A DNA stretch of 64,000 bases from Streptomyces puniciscabiei (GTDB lineage: Bacteria > Actinomycetota > Actinomycetes > Streptomycetales > Streptomycetaceae), in the NCBI RefSeq assembly GCF_006715785.1, contig NZ_VFNX01000001.1:5126001-5190000 (forward strand), in the 5' to 3' direction. Below are positions 44,137 to 53,985 of the stretch, in pieces; the stretch's first letter is position 1; each line of letters begins with the position of its first letter. A program made the translations under genes and the position numbers. Below the pieces are notes generated by a model. The model ran no database searches. It was not told the DNA's origin and saw only the letters and a program-made list of their open reading frames with translations.

Positions 44137-44667
44137 TCAACCGGCCGCGTCGAGCGTCTCGATGGCCTCGCTCAGCCAGGCCCGCTCCGCCTTCCCGGTG
44201 GCCCGGGCGACCCGCAGCATGCCCTCGCGGAACAGGTCCCCCGCCTCCTCCGCGCGCACCGGCTCGCCCTGCCGGTAGAAGAAGCTCGCCGGAGCCTCCA
44301 AGAACTCCAGCCGGCGGCGCAGCACAGCGGCCTGCTCGGCGGGGTCGTCCAGATGGCGCAGGAAGGCCAGCAGCGTGTTGAAGCGGACGTGGTCGGTGAT
44401 CTCCGCCTGCTTGGGGGCGCGCAGCCGTGCCAGCAGCTCCTGACGGCCCTTTTCCGTCAGCGACAGCACCCGGCGCGGGGCGGCACTCGCACCTTCCTCG
44501 GTGTGCTGGTCGAGCAGTCCGGCGGCGACGAGCCGGTTGATGGCCGGATAGAGCGCGCCGTCGCTGACCGGGCGGACATGGCCGCTCAGCGCCTTGATGC
44601 GTTCCTTCAGCTCGTAACCGTGCAGCGGTCCCTCGGCGAGGAAGCCCAGGATCGACAACTCCAGCAC
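44137..44667 (-). CDS. PadR-family transcriptional regulator
   Basis: The 176-residue repressor has the PadR winged helix (LELSILGFLAEGPLHGYELK, then GALYPAINRLVAAGLL and the wing RRVLSLTEKGRQEL) and the C-terminal Vir-type helical dimer domain with a FFYRQGEP loop. It starts at GTG 44667 with AAGGAGGAG upstream. It is divergent from a MATE exporter, and a perfect 21-bp palindrome lies between them. Autorepression and control of the exporter by an exported compound is the usual logic for this arrangement. Confidence 0.93.
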   Translation of the reverse strand: MLELSILGFLAEGPLHGYELKERIKALSGHVRPVSDGALYPAINRLVAAGLLDQHTEEGASAAPRRVLSLTEKGRQELLARLRAPKQAEITDHVRFNTLLAFLRHLDDPAEQAAVLRRRLEFLEAPASFFYRQGEPVRAEEAGDLFREGMLRVARATGKAERAWLSEAIETLDAAG

Positions 44668-44716
44668 GCGGTCTCCTCCTTGCAGCGGCCTCGGACGCCA
44701 TGTTACCTCTTATCGA

Positions 44717-44737
44717 GTTACCTCGAATCGAGGTAAC
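44717..44737. promoter_or_regulatory. Perfect palindromic operator between padR and the MATE gene
   Basis: GTTACCTCGA, one central A, TCGAGGTAAC: 10-bp arms, fully symmetric. An extra GTTACCTC half-site lies at 44702-44709 and a related CGAAACGAGATA element follows at 44739-44750. The stretch is also the obvious place for both promoters, so PadR binding would repress both genes. Confidence 0.8.
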
Positions 44738-44798
44738 ACGAAACGAGATAGCCGCATACGGCATGGATCGATGTGCGGACGCCGAGGAGTCGCCGACC

Positions 44799-46121
44799 GT
44801 GATCGCCCACCGCAAGCAGCTCATAGCCCTCGCCCACCCCGTCTACCTCTCCCTGCTCGCCTCGGTCGCCTCCGGGATCATCAACACCGTCTGGGTCTCC
44901 CGGCTCGGCGGTGCCGCCGTCGCCGCCGTGGCCGTCGCCACCAACACCGAGAACGTGCTGCTCGGCGTCGCGCTGGTCTTCGCCTCCGGTACGACCGTGC
45001 TGGTGGCGCACGCCCGAGGGGTCCGGGACCCGGCCGCCGTACGAGCCGCCGTGCGGGGCGGCTGGGCCCTGTGCGCCCTGGTGACGCCGGTGGTCGCGGC
45101 GGGCGGCCTGCTGCTGCGCGGCCCGCTGGCCGCACTGGTCCTCGGCGGCCACGACGGAGCGGCCCTCGGCCTGGCCACCGCCTACTTCGCGATCTCCCTG
45201 CCGGGCCTGGCCGTCTTCTTCGCCCAGCAGCTCGTCGACGGCATCCTCAAGGGCACCGGCGACACCCGCACGCCGCTGCGCCTCGCCCTCCTCGTCAACG
45301 GCCTGATCCTGCTGTGCGACCCCGTCCTCATCCACCTCTACGGCGTCCGGGGCGCCGCCGCCTCCACCGTGCTGTGCCGCGCTGTGGCCCTCGCGGCGGG
45401 CCTGCGCGCCCTGCGCCGGGCCGCCCTGCCGCGGACGGCGGCCCGGCCCACGCCCGCCGAACCCGTCCACACCGCCCTGCGCCGCACCTTCACCACCGGC
45501 CTGCCCATGTCCGCCGACTTCACCGTGCGCCAGAGCGGCGCCCTGGTGCTGGTGGCGATCGTGGCCCGGCTCGGGGTGACGGCGGTGGCCGCGTACGCCC
45601 TCGCCTACAAGGTCATGTACGTCGCCACCATGGCCTTCTACGCGGTACGGCAGGCCGCCGCGATCCACACCGCGCACACCAGGGGCGCGGGAGCGGACGC
45701 GTGGCGGGACATCGGCCGGCAGGCGGTGCTGCTCTCCGGCGCCCTCGGCCTCGCCGCCTCCGCCGTCTTCGCCGCGACGGCGCCCTGGATCATGGCCGCC
45801 TTCGGCGCTGGCCCCGAAGTCGCCCGCCAGGGCGCGCTGTTCCTGCGCTGCGTCGGCCCGTATCTGGTGCTGATGGCCTGCTTCATCGCCCTCGGCGGGG
45901 TCTTCGAGGGCAGCGGCGGAGCACCGGCACTGCTCCGGGTCACCCTGCTCGGCACGGTCGTCCAACTGTCCCTGGCGTACGCCCTCGGCAACCTCGGCCT
46001 GCCCGGCATCTGCCTGGCCCTGGCCCTCGCGATGACCGTCCAGTGCGCGGCCGTGGCAGTGCTGCTGCGCCGGACCGGCCGCCACGAGAAAGCAGGGGTG
46101 TCCCTTGTCCGTGCCGGGTGA
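44799..46121 (+). CDS. MATE-family multidrug exporter
   Basis: The 440-residue, twelve-helix protein has the MATE pattern. IALAHPVYLSLLASVASGII leads, then LVDGILKGTGDTRTPLRLAL (end of the first half), and LGGVFEGSGGAPALLRVTLLGT in the second half. GTG 44799 is preferred because GAGGAG lies 9 nt upstream and the length fits the family; ATG 44763 would add twelve residues without a ribosome site. It is divergent from padR across a palindromic operator and convergent with the GT87 gene, 10 nt apart. Confidence 0.9.
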   Translation: MIAHRKQLIALAHPVYLSLLASVASGIINTVWVSRLGGAAVAAVAVATNTENVLLGVALVFASGTTVLVAHARGVRDPAAVRAAVRGGWALCALVTPVVAAGGLLLRGPLAALVLGGHDGAALGLATAYFAISLPGLAVFFAQQLVDGILKGTGDTRTPLRLALLVNGLILLCDPVLIHLYGVRGAAASTVLCRAVALAAGLRALRRAALPRTAARPTPAEPVHTALRRTFTTGLPMSADFTVRQSGALVLVAIVARLGVTAVAAYALAYKVMYVATMAFYAVRQAAAIHTAHTRGAGADAWRDIGRQAVLLSGALGLAASAVFAATAPWIMAAFGAGPEVARQGALFLRCVGPYLVLMACFIALGGVFEGSGGAPALLRVTLLGTVVQLSLAYALGNLGLPGICLALALAMTVQCAAVAVLLRRTGRHEKAGVSLVRAG

Positions 46122-46131
46122 GCCGGGCGGG

Positions 46132-47367
46132 TCAGGGAGAGACCGGGGTCTGGTGCGCTTCGGCCGGTTGCGGGGCGAGCGGGGCGGTGGGAGCCGGGGA
46201 TACGGTCGAGTGCCACAGGCGGCGGGCCGCCGTGAGCGAGGCCGCGACCAGCAGGCCGTTGCGCACCAACAGCAGGAAGACGCCGTACCGGTCGCTCAGC
46301 ACCACGTGCAGGAAGCCGAGCGGGAACTCCAGGACGGTCACGAAGGACGCGGCCACCACCATCAGCGCGGGCGCGCCCATCCGGCTCGCCCGGTACGACA
46401 CACAGACCGCGGCCAGGCCGATCAGCCACACCAGGTACTGCGGGCTGATCACCCGGCTGGTGACCGTGAACAGCAGGACCGCCGTGAAGGCCGCCTCCGC
46501 GAGCGTGTGCGGCGCCCTGCGTGCCGCGCGCAGCCGCCACAGCAGCAGCCAGCCGAACGCGGCCCCGGTCAGCCCCAGAGCCGCCGTGCTGACCAGGCCC
46601 ACATACGGGCCGAGGAACTCGATCGACCCGTAGTTCAGCAGCACCTGGCCCTGCCAGCCGAAGTGCCGGGCCACATGGAAGACCAGGGCGCCCAGCGACT
46701 CCACCTCGGTGCCCCGGTCCCGCTGGAAGGTCAGGAAGGCGAAGGCGCCCGGCATGGACACCGAGAACAGCGCCGCAAGACCGGACGCGGTCACCGCCGC
46801 CGACCACCAGGCCCGCCGCCGCACGGCACCGACCAGCAGCAGCGCCGGCCACACCTTCAGCAGGGCGCCGAACGCGGACAGCGCGCCCATCACCCGCGGA
46901 TGCCGGGCTCCGGCCACCAGCGCCGCCACGGCCACCGCGGTCACCATCACGTCGTAGCGGGCGTACACCGTCGGACCGAGCAGCGGCGCGCCCGCCACCC
47001 ACACCCAGGCCCCGCGCAGGGAGCGGCCCGGGCGCCGGCCCGGATACAGCAGCAGCGCCAGGACGGCCACGTCGGCGAGGAACGCCAGCACGAAGAAGGC
47101 GTGCGCGTACGACAGGAAGGGCAGGACGGCGGGGGAGAGCACCGGGAGCGCGGCGGCCGGGGGGTACTGCCAGGTCACGTCGTCCAGCGGAAACGTCCCC
47201 TGGCGCAGCACCTCGTACCAGCCCCGGTAGATCACCGACACGTCGGAGGTGACGTCCGGGCCCGGGAAGACGAAGACCTGGAAGACGAACAGGAGCAGCA
47301 CCGCACGGGTGACACTCCAGGTCGCGAGCAGCCATGCCAGGGACCGCCCGGCGCCTTTCGTCTCCAC
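46132..47367 (-). CDS. GT87/DUF2029 polyprenol-phosphate-mannose-dependent mannosyltransferase
   Basis: GT87 (GT-C fold) enzymes such as mycobacterial PimE and Rv2181 add alpha-1,2-mannose outside the membrane. The 411-residue protein has about ten helices, with conserved-looking loops DVSVIYRGWYEVL, WQYPPAAALPVL and VYARYDVMVTAVAV. GTG 47367 (METKGAGRSLAWLL) has GGGG a few nt upstream. The neighbouring gene is a PimB'-like mannosyltransferase on the other strand, supporting a role in phosphatidylinositol mannoside or lipomannan-like glycolipid synthesis. The acceptor is inferred. Confidence 0.85.
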   Translation of the reverse strand: METKGAGRSLAWLLATWSVTRAVLLLFVFQVFVFPGPDVTSDVSVIYRGWYEVLRQGTFPLDDVTWQYPPAAALPVLSPAVLPFLSYAHAFFVLAFLADVAVLALLLYPGRRPGRSLRGAWVWVAGAPLLGPTVYARYDVMVTAVAVAALVAGARHPRVMGALSAFGALLKVWPALLLVGAVRRRAWWSAAVTASGLAALFSVSMPGAFAFLTFQRDRGTEVESLGALVFHVARHFGWQGQVLLNYGSIEFLGPYVGLVSTAALGLTGAAFGWLLLWRLRAARRAPHTLAEAAFTAVLLFTVTSRVISPQYLVWLIGLAAVCVSYRASRMGAPALMVVAASFVTVLEFPLGFLHVVLSDRYGVFLLLVRNGLLVAASLTAARRLWHSTVSPAPTAPLAPQPAEAHQTPVSP

Positions 47368-47484
47368 GTGCTCCCCTGCCGTTCGATGCCGCGTCGGGCA
47401 CCATGATGTCGTGCATGTCTGTGTGCATGCCACAAACTCGGCCGCACGCGGCTCCGGACGGCCGATTCGGTAGGGTCGGCGGCG

Positions 47485-48627
47485 ATGCACAAGACCCTGA
47501 TCGTCACCAACGACTTCCCGCCCCGGCCGGGCGGTATCCAGGCCTTCCTGCACAACATGGCCCTCCGCCTGGACCCCGGCCGGCTGGTCGTCTACGCCTC
47601 CACCTGGAAGCGCGGCAGGGAGGGCGCCCGGGCCACGGCCGCCTTCGACGCCGAGCAGCCCTTCACCGTCGTACGCGACCGTACGACCATGCTGCTGCCG
47701 ACCCCGCGGGTGACCCGGCGGGCGGTGGGGCTGCTGCGCGAGCACGGGTGCACCTCGGTGTGGTTCGGGGCGGCGGCGCCGCTCGGCCTCATGGCCCCGG
47801 CGCTGCGCAGGGCGGGCGCCGAGCGACTGGTGGCGACCACCCACGGCCACGAGGCGGGCTGGGCCCAGCTGCCCGCCGCCCGGCAACTGCTGCGCCGGAT
47901 CGGCGAGTCCACGGACACGATCACCTATCTGGGTGAGTACACGCGGTCGAGGATCGCCTCGGCACTGACCCCGGCGGCGGCCGCCCGCATGGTCCAACTG
48001 CCGCCCGGCGTCGACGAGAAGACCTTCCACCCCGGCTCCGGCGGCGCCGAGGTCCGCGCCCGCCTCGGCCTCACCGACCGCCCGGTCGTGGTCTGCGTCT
48101 CCCGGCTGGTCCCGCGCAAGGGCCAGGACACCCTCATCCAGGCCATGCCCCGCATCCTCGCCGCGGAGCCCGACACCGTCCTGCTCGTCGTCGGCGGCGG
48201 TCCCTACGAGCGGGACCTGCGCCGCATGGCCGCCGAGACCGGCCTCTCCGACTCCGTCCGCTTCACCGGTTCCGTCCCCTGGTCCGAGCTGCCCGCCCAC
48301 TACGGCGCCGGCGACGTCTTCGCCATGCCCTGCCGCACCCGTCGGGGCGGCCTGGACGTGGAGGGCCTGGGCATCGTCTACCTGGAGGCCTCGGCGACGG
48401 GCCTGCCGGTGGTGGCGGGCGACTCGGGCGGCGCACCGGACGCAGTCCTGGACGGGGAGACGGGCTGGGTGGTCAAGGGCGGCTCCCCCGAGGAGGCGGC
48501 CGACCGGATTGTGGCCCTGCTGGCCGACCCCGAGCTGCGCCGGAGGATGGGCGAGCGAGGCCGCCAGTGGGTCGAGGAGAGGTGGCGCTGGGACCTGCTC
48601 GCGGAGACGTTGAAAACACTGCTGTAG
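47485..48627 (+). CDS. pimB: GT4 glycosyltransferase, PimB'-like (phosphatidylinositol mannoside synthesis)
   Basis: The 380-residue protein is a GT-B fold family 4 enzyme: IVTNDFPPRPGGIQAFLHNMA at the N-terminus, ATTHGHEAGWA, the donor-site CVSRLVPRKGQDTLIQAM, and the E-x7-E region LGIVYLEASATGLPVVAGDSGGAPDAV. It resembles mycobacterial/corynebacterial PimB' (Rv2188c), which adds the second mannose to Ac1PIM1. TAGGGT 8 nt before ATG 47485 suggests a leaderless mRNA. The GT87 gene is divergent from it. Confidence 0.87.
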   Translation: MHKTLIVTNDFPPRPGGIQAFLHNMALRLDPGRLVVYASTWKRGREGARATAAFDAEQPFTVVRDRTTMLLPTPRVTRRAVGLLREHGCTSVWFGAAAPLGLMAPALRRAGAERLVATTHGHEAGWAQLPAARQLLRRIGESTDTITYLGEYTRSRIASALTPAAAARMVQLPPGVDEKTFHPGSGGAEVRARLGLTDRPVVVCVSRLVPRKGQDTLIQAMPRILAAEPDTVLLVVGGGPYERDLRRMAAETGLSDSVRFTGSVPWSELPAHYGAGDVFAMPCRTRRGGLDVEGLGIVYLEASATGLPVVAGDSGGAPDAVLDGETGWVVKGGSPEEAADRIVALLADPELRRRMGERGRQWVEERWRWDLLAETLKTLL

Positions 48628-50397
<1,770 letters not shown>

Positions 50398-50410
50398 GAC
50401 AACTGCCGGG

Positions 50411-52207
50411 CTATTTGGCGTAGATCGCCTCGATCTCGTCCGCGTAGTCCTTCGCCACCACGTTCCGCTTCAGCTTCAGGGACGGGGTGAGGTGGCCCGA
50501 CTCCTCCGAGAACTGGGAGGACAGAATGCGGAACTTCCGCACCGATTCCGCCTTCGACACCGCGGCGTTGCCGTCGTCGACCGCGGCCTGGATCGCGGCG
50601 TGCAGATCCGGGTCGTCCTTCAGCGACGCCGCGGTGGAACCCGCCGGCTTGCCGTGCTCGGCGCACCAACGGCCCAGGAACTCCTCGTCGATGGTGACCA
50701 GCGCCCCCACGAACGGCCGCCCGTCGCCCACCACCATGCACTCCGCGACCAGCGCGTGCGCCCGGATCCGGTCCTCGATCACCGCCGGGGCCACGTTCTT
50801 GCCGCCGGCCGTGACGATGATCTCCTTCTTGCGGCCGGTGATCCTGAGGTAGCCGTCCTCGTCCAGGGTGCCGATGTCACCGGTGTGGAACCAGCCGTCG
50901 GCCAGCGCCTCCGCAGTCGCGCCCGGGTTGTTCCAGTACTCCTTGAACAGGTGCTCGCCGTGCAGCAGCACCTCGCCGTCGTCCGCTATCCGCACCACCG
51001 AGCCGGGCAGCGGCTGGCCGACGGTGCCGATCTTCTGCCGGTCCCAGGGGTTGAACGCCGTGGCCGCACAGGACTCGGTCAGGCCGTAGCCCTCCAGCAC
51101 GGTGAAGCCGATACCGCGGAAGAAGTGGCCGAGCCGCTCGCCGAGCGGGGCGCCGCCGGAGATGGCGTACTCGCCGCGGCCGCCGAGGACCGCGCGCAGC
51201 TTGCTGTAGACCAGCTTGTCGAAGACCTTGTGCTTGACCTTCAGGCCGAACGACGGGCCGGAGGCGGTGTCCAGCGCCTTGCTGTATGCGATCGCGGCGT
51301 CCGCCGCCTTGTCGAAGATCGCGCCCTTGCCGTCCGCCTGCGCCTTGGCGCGCGCCGTGTTGTAGACCTTCTCGAAGACGCGCGGGACACCGAGGATCAG
51401 CGTCGGCCGGAACGCGGCCAGCTCGTCGGTGAGGTGCTTGATGTCCGGGACGCAGCCCAGCTTGATCGGCGCCATCATCGGCGCGATCTGCACCAGCCGG
51501 CCGAACACGTGCGCCAGCGGCAGGAAGAGCAGGACCGAACACTCGCCGGTACGGAACAGCGGGCGCAGCCGCTCCACGATGTTGCCGCACTCGGCGAAGA
51601 AGCTGCGGTGGGTGAGCACACAGCCCTTGGGGCGGCCGGTGGTGCCGGAGGTGTACACGATGGTCGCCGGGTCGTCGGCCTTGGCGAGCGAGCTGCGCTC
51701 CTCGACCGTCTCGTCCGACACGTCCTGCCCGAGCCGACCGAGCTCCTCCACCCCGCCGGCCTCGATCTGCCAGACGTGCTTGAGGGCGGGCAGCGACTCG
51801 CGCACCGACTCCACGGCCGCGGCGTGGCCCGCCTGCTCCACGACGCAGGCGGTGGCGCCCGAGTCGGACAGGATCCACTGCACCTGCTCCGGCGAGCTGG
51901 TCTCGTACACCGGCACGGTGACCGCGCCCGCGCTCCAGATCGCGAAGTCGAGCAGGGTCCACTCGTAACGGGTGCGGGACATCAGGCCCACCCGGTCGCC
52001 CGGCTGGACCCCGGCGGCGATGAGACCCTTGGCGGCGGCGTGCACCTCGGCCAGGAACTCCCGGGCCGTCACGTCCTGCCAGACACCTGCGACCTTGCGG
52101 GCGATGACGGCGACGTCGGGATGCTGCGCGGCGTTTCTGCGGACGATGTCGGTCAGGTTGCCGTCCGCAGGGACCTCGTACAAAGCCGGAAGGCTGAACT
52201 CGCGCAA
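50411..52207 (-). CDS. Long-chain acyl-CoA synthetase (AMP-forming, FadD15-like)
   Basis: The enzyme activates fatty acids as acyl-adenylates and then CoA esters. The 598-residue product has the AMP-binding P-loop TIVYTSGTTGRPKGC, LPLAHVFGRLVQ, VLEGYGLTESCAATAFN, WFHTGDIGTLDEDGYLRITGRKKEIIVTAGGKNV, and the C-terminal catalytic Lys in SLKLKRNVV. The start is TTG 52207 with GAGGAG 8 nt upstream. Family placement resembles mycobacterial FadD15 (Rv2187), which also lies near PimB'. A sigmaE-like promoter is visible about 125 nt upstream. It converges on choA. Confidence 0.93.
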   Translation of the reverse strand: MREFSLPALYEVPADGNLTDIVRRNAAQHPDVAVIARKVAGVWQDVTAREFLAEVHAAAKGLIAAGVQPGDRVGLMSRTRYEWTLLDFAIWSAGAVTVPVYETSSPEQVQWILSDSGATACVVEQAGHAAAVESVRESLPALKHVWQIEAGGVEELGRLGQDVSDETVEERSSLAKADDPATIVYTSGTTGRPKGCVLTHRSFFAECGNIVERLRPLFRTGECSVLLFLPLAHVFGRLVQIAPMMAPIKLGCVPDIKHLTDELAAFRPTLILGVPRVFEKVYNTARAKAQADGKGAIFDKAADAAIAYSKALDTASGPSFGLKVKHKVFDKLVYSKLRAVLGGRGEYAISGGAPLGERLGHFFRGIGFTVLEGYGLTESCAATAFNPWDRQKIGTVGQPLPGSVVRIADDGEVLLHGEHLFKEYWNNPGATAEALADGWFHTGDIGTLDEDGYLRITGRKKEIIVTAGGKNVAPAVIEDRIRAHALVAECMVVGDGRPFVGALVTIDEEFLGRWCAEHGKPAGSTAASLKDDPDLHAAIQAAVDDGNAAVSKAESVRKFRILSSQFSEESGHLTPSLKLKRNVVAKDYADEIEAIYAK

Positions 52208-52329
52208 GACTGCTGCTCCTCATAGGGCGCCGACGCCACGACACTGTGTGATGCGACGGTGCGGTCCAAGGCTCGGGCAAGTGCTCGGGAATTCAGCTGT
52301 TGAAATCCAGAGCACGACTGGACGGCCCG

Positions 52330-52355
52330 GACGTTACCCGCCGGTATGCCGTTCC
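52330..52355 (-). promoter_or_regulatory. SigmaE-like promoter upstream of the acyl-CoA synthetase gene
   Basis: On the minus strand GGAAC (52355-52351), 17 nt and CGTC (52333-52330) match the same pattern seen before pspA. The predicted transcript would have a leader of about 115 nt. The rest of the 296-nt divergent gap shows only a possible TACGCT -10 for the metallophosphoesterase gene at 52490. Confidence 0.4.
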
Positions 52356-52503
52356 CGACAGGGGGTCCCGGTGAGATGTTCGCTGCGTCACACATGTTGG
52401 CGTTCCTTCGCGCACAGTAGTCCACGGCTGAAGCGACCGGCGAGTAACCGCAGGCCGGACCGACACTGTTCACGCACACCGCACACGCCTACGCTTGATC
52501 ACC

Positions 52504-53316
52504 ATGGCCCCCACACCCTCCGGCAGCGGAAACGCCGGACATCGCAGGACCCGCGTCCACGTGGTCAGCGACGTGCACGGCAACGCCCGGGACCTGGCCC
52601 GGGCCGGCGAGGGTGCCGACGCCCTGATCTGCCTGGGCGACCTCGTCCTCTTCCTCGACTACGCCGACCACTCGCGCGGCATCTTCCCGGACCTGTTCGG
52701 CAAGGAGAACGCCGACCGGATCGTCGAGCTGCGCACCGCCCGGCGCTTCGAGGAGGCCCGGGAGTTCGGCGCGCGGCTGTGGGCCGGCATCGGCACGGAC
52801 CGGGCCGCGGCCATCGAGAAGGCGGTGCGCAAGCAGTACGCCGAGCTGTTCGCCGCGTTCCCGACCCCGACGTACGCCACCTACGGCAATGTCGACATGC
52901 CGCCGCTCTGGCAGGAGTACGCCCGCTCCGGCACCACCGTGCTCGACGGCCAGCGGGTGGAGATCGGCGGCTGGACCTTCGGTTTCGTCGGCGGTGGGCT
53001 GCGCACCCCCATGCGAACGCCGTACGAGATCGACGACGAGGAGTACGCGGCGAAGATCGAGGCGGTCGGCGAGGTCGACGTGCTGTGCACGCACATCCCG
53101 CCGGAGGTCCCCGAGCTGGTCTACGACACGGTCGCCCGCCGCTTCGAACGCGGCAGCCGCGCGCTGCTGGACGCGATCCGCCGTACCAGGCCCCGCTATT
53201 CGCTCTTCGGACACGTCCACCAGCCGCTCGCGCGCCGCATGCGGATCGGCGCGACCGAGTGCGTGAACGTGGGCCACTTCGCCGGCACGGGCCGCCCCTG
53301 GGCGCTCGAATGGTGA
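52504..53316 (+). CDS. Calcineurin-like metallophosphoesterase
   Basis: The 270-residue protein shows the ordered metal-binding motifs of the family: HVVSDVHGNARDL (D-x-H), LICLGDLVLFLDY (GD), ATYGNVDMP (GN-D), a His in LCTHIPPE, and FGHVHQP (GHxH). Substrate is unknown; phosphodiesterase or nucleotidase activity is likely. The start is ATG 52504. There is no ribosome site, and TACGCT 8 nt upstream suggests a leaderless mRNA. It is divergent from the acyl-CoA synthetase gene and followed by the SRPBCC gene. Confidence 0.9.
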   Translation: MAPTPSGSGNAGHRRTRVHVVSDVHGNARDLARAGEGADALICLGDLVLFLDYADHSRGIFPDLFGKENADRIVELRTARRFEEAREFGARLWAGIGTDRAAAIEKAVRKQYAELFAAFPTPTYATYGNVDMPPLWQEYARSGTTVLDGQRVEIGGWTFGFVGGGLRTPMRTPYEIDDEEYAAKIEAVGEVDVLCTHIPPEVPELVYDTVARRFERGSRALLDAIRRTRPRYSLFGHVHQPLARRMRIGATECVNVGHFAGTGRPWALEW

Positions 53317-53438
53317 CCGGCCGACGGCGGGTGGGACATGGGGTGAAGGCGGCAGGTCGGCGGCGCGGTAGCCTTCACGCTGCACACACGTGCGCACGAC
53401 GACCTCTGTACCGGCCCGCATCTGGAGGAGCCACGGCG

Positions 53439-53891
53439 ATGGCGGAACACACCAGCTCGAGCATCACCATCGAGGCGGCACCGGCCGACGTCATGGGGGT
53501 GATCGCCGACTTCGCCCGCTACCCGGACTGGACCGGCGAGGTGAAGGAGGCGGAGGTCCTCAAGACCGACGACCGGGGCCGCGCCGAGCAGGTCCGCCTC
53601 GTCATGGACGCCGGCGCCATCAAGGACGACCAGACGCTCGCCTACACCTGGACCGGCGACAACGAGGTCTCCTGGACCCTGGTCAAGTCCCAGATGCTCC
53701 GCTCCCTGGACGGCTCCTACATCCTCAAGCCCACCGGCCCGGCCACGACGGAGGTCACCTACCTCCTCACGGTGGACGTCAAGATCCCCATGCTCGGCAT
53801 GATCAAGCGCAAGGCGGAGAAGGTCATCATCGACCGCGCGCTGGCGGGCCTGAAGAAGAGGGTGGAGCAAGGCGGCCCGTCCGGCGTTTGA
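53439..53891 (+). CDS. SRPBCC (START/cyclase-like) protein
   Basis: The 150-residue protein has the helix-grip fold pattern of small lipid- or polyketide-binding SRPBCC proteins: SSITIEAAPADVMGVIADFA, YPDWTGEVKEAEVL, and a long C-terminal helix IDRALAGLKKRVEQ. The start is ATG 53439 with GGAGGAG about 9 nt upstream. Its position before an ArsA-like ATPase gene mirrors Rv2185c-Rv2184c in mycobacteria. The last residues (GGPSGV) and stop are encoded by a dispersed extragenic repeat. Ligand unknown. Confidence 0.9.
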   Translation: MAEHTSSSITIEAAPADVMGVIADFARYPDWTGEVKEAEVLKTDDRGRAEQVRLVMDAGAIKDDQTLAYTWTGDNEVSWTLVKSQMLRSLDGSYILKPTGPATTEVTYLLTVDVKIPMLGMIKRKAEKVIIDRALAGLKKRVEQGGPSGV

Positions 53892-53940
53892 GGACGCGGA
53901 CGTCAGGCCGAAGCGCGGGTCCGGGGGCACAGCCCCCGGT
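53872..53940 (+). repeat. Second type of extragenic repeat, with 8-bp hairpin, overlapping the SRPBCC gene end
   Basis: GGCCCGTCCGGCGTTTGAGG followed by a degenerate middle and CCGGGGGC-ACA-GCCCCCGG (53921-53939) matches an element I recall at many Streptomyces gene ends. It supplies the stop codon of the SRPBCC gene (TGA at 53889-53891) and a terminator-like hairpin. Confidence 0.65.
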
Positions 53941-53985
53941 GACGCACGCCGAGCCACCGGACAGGCACCGGTACGGTTCAGCCTC

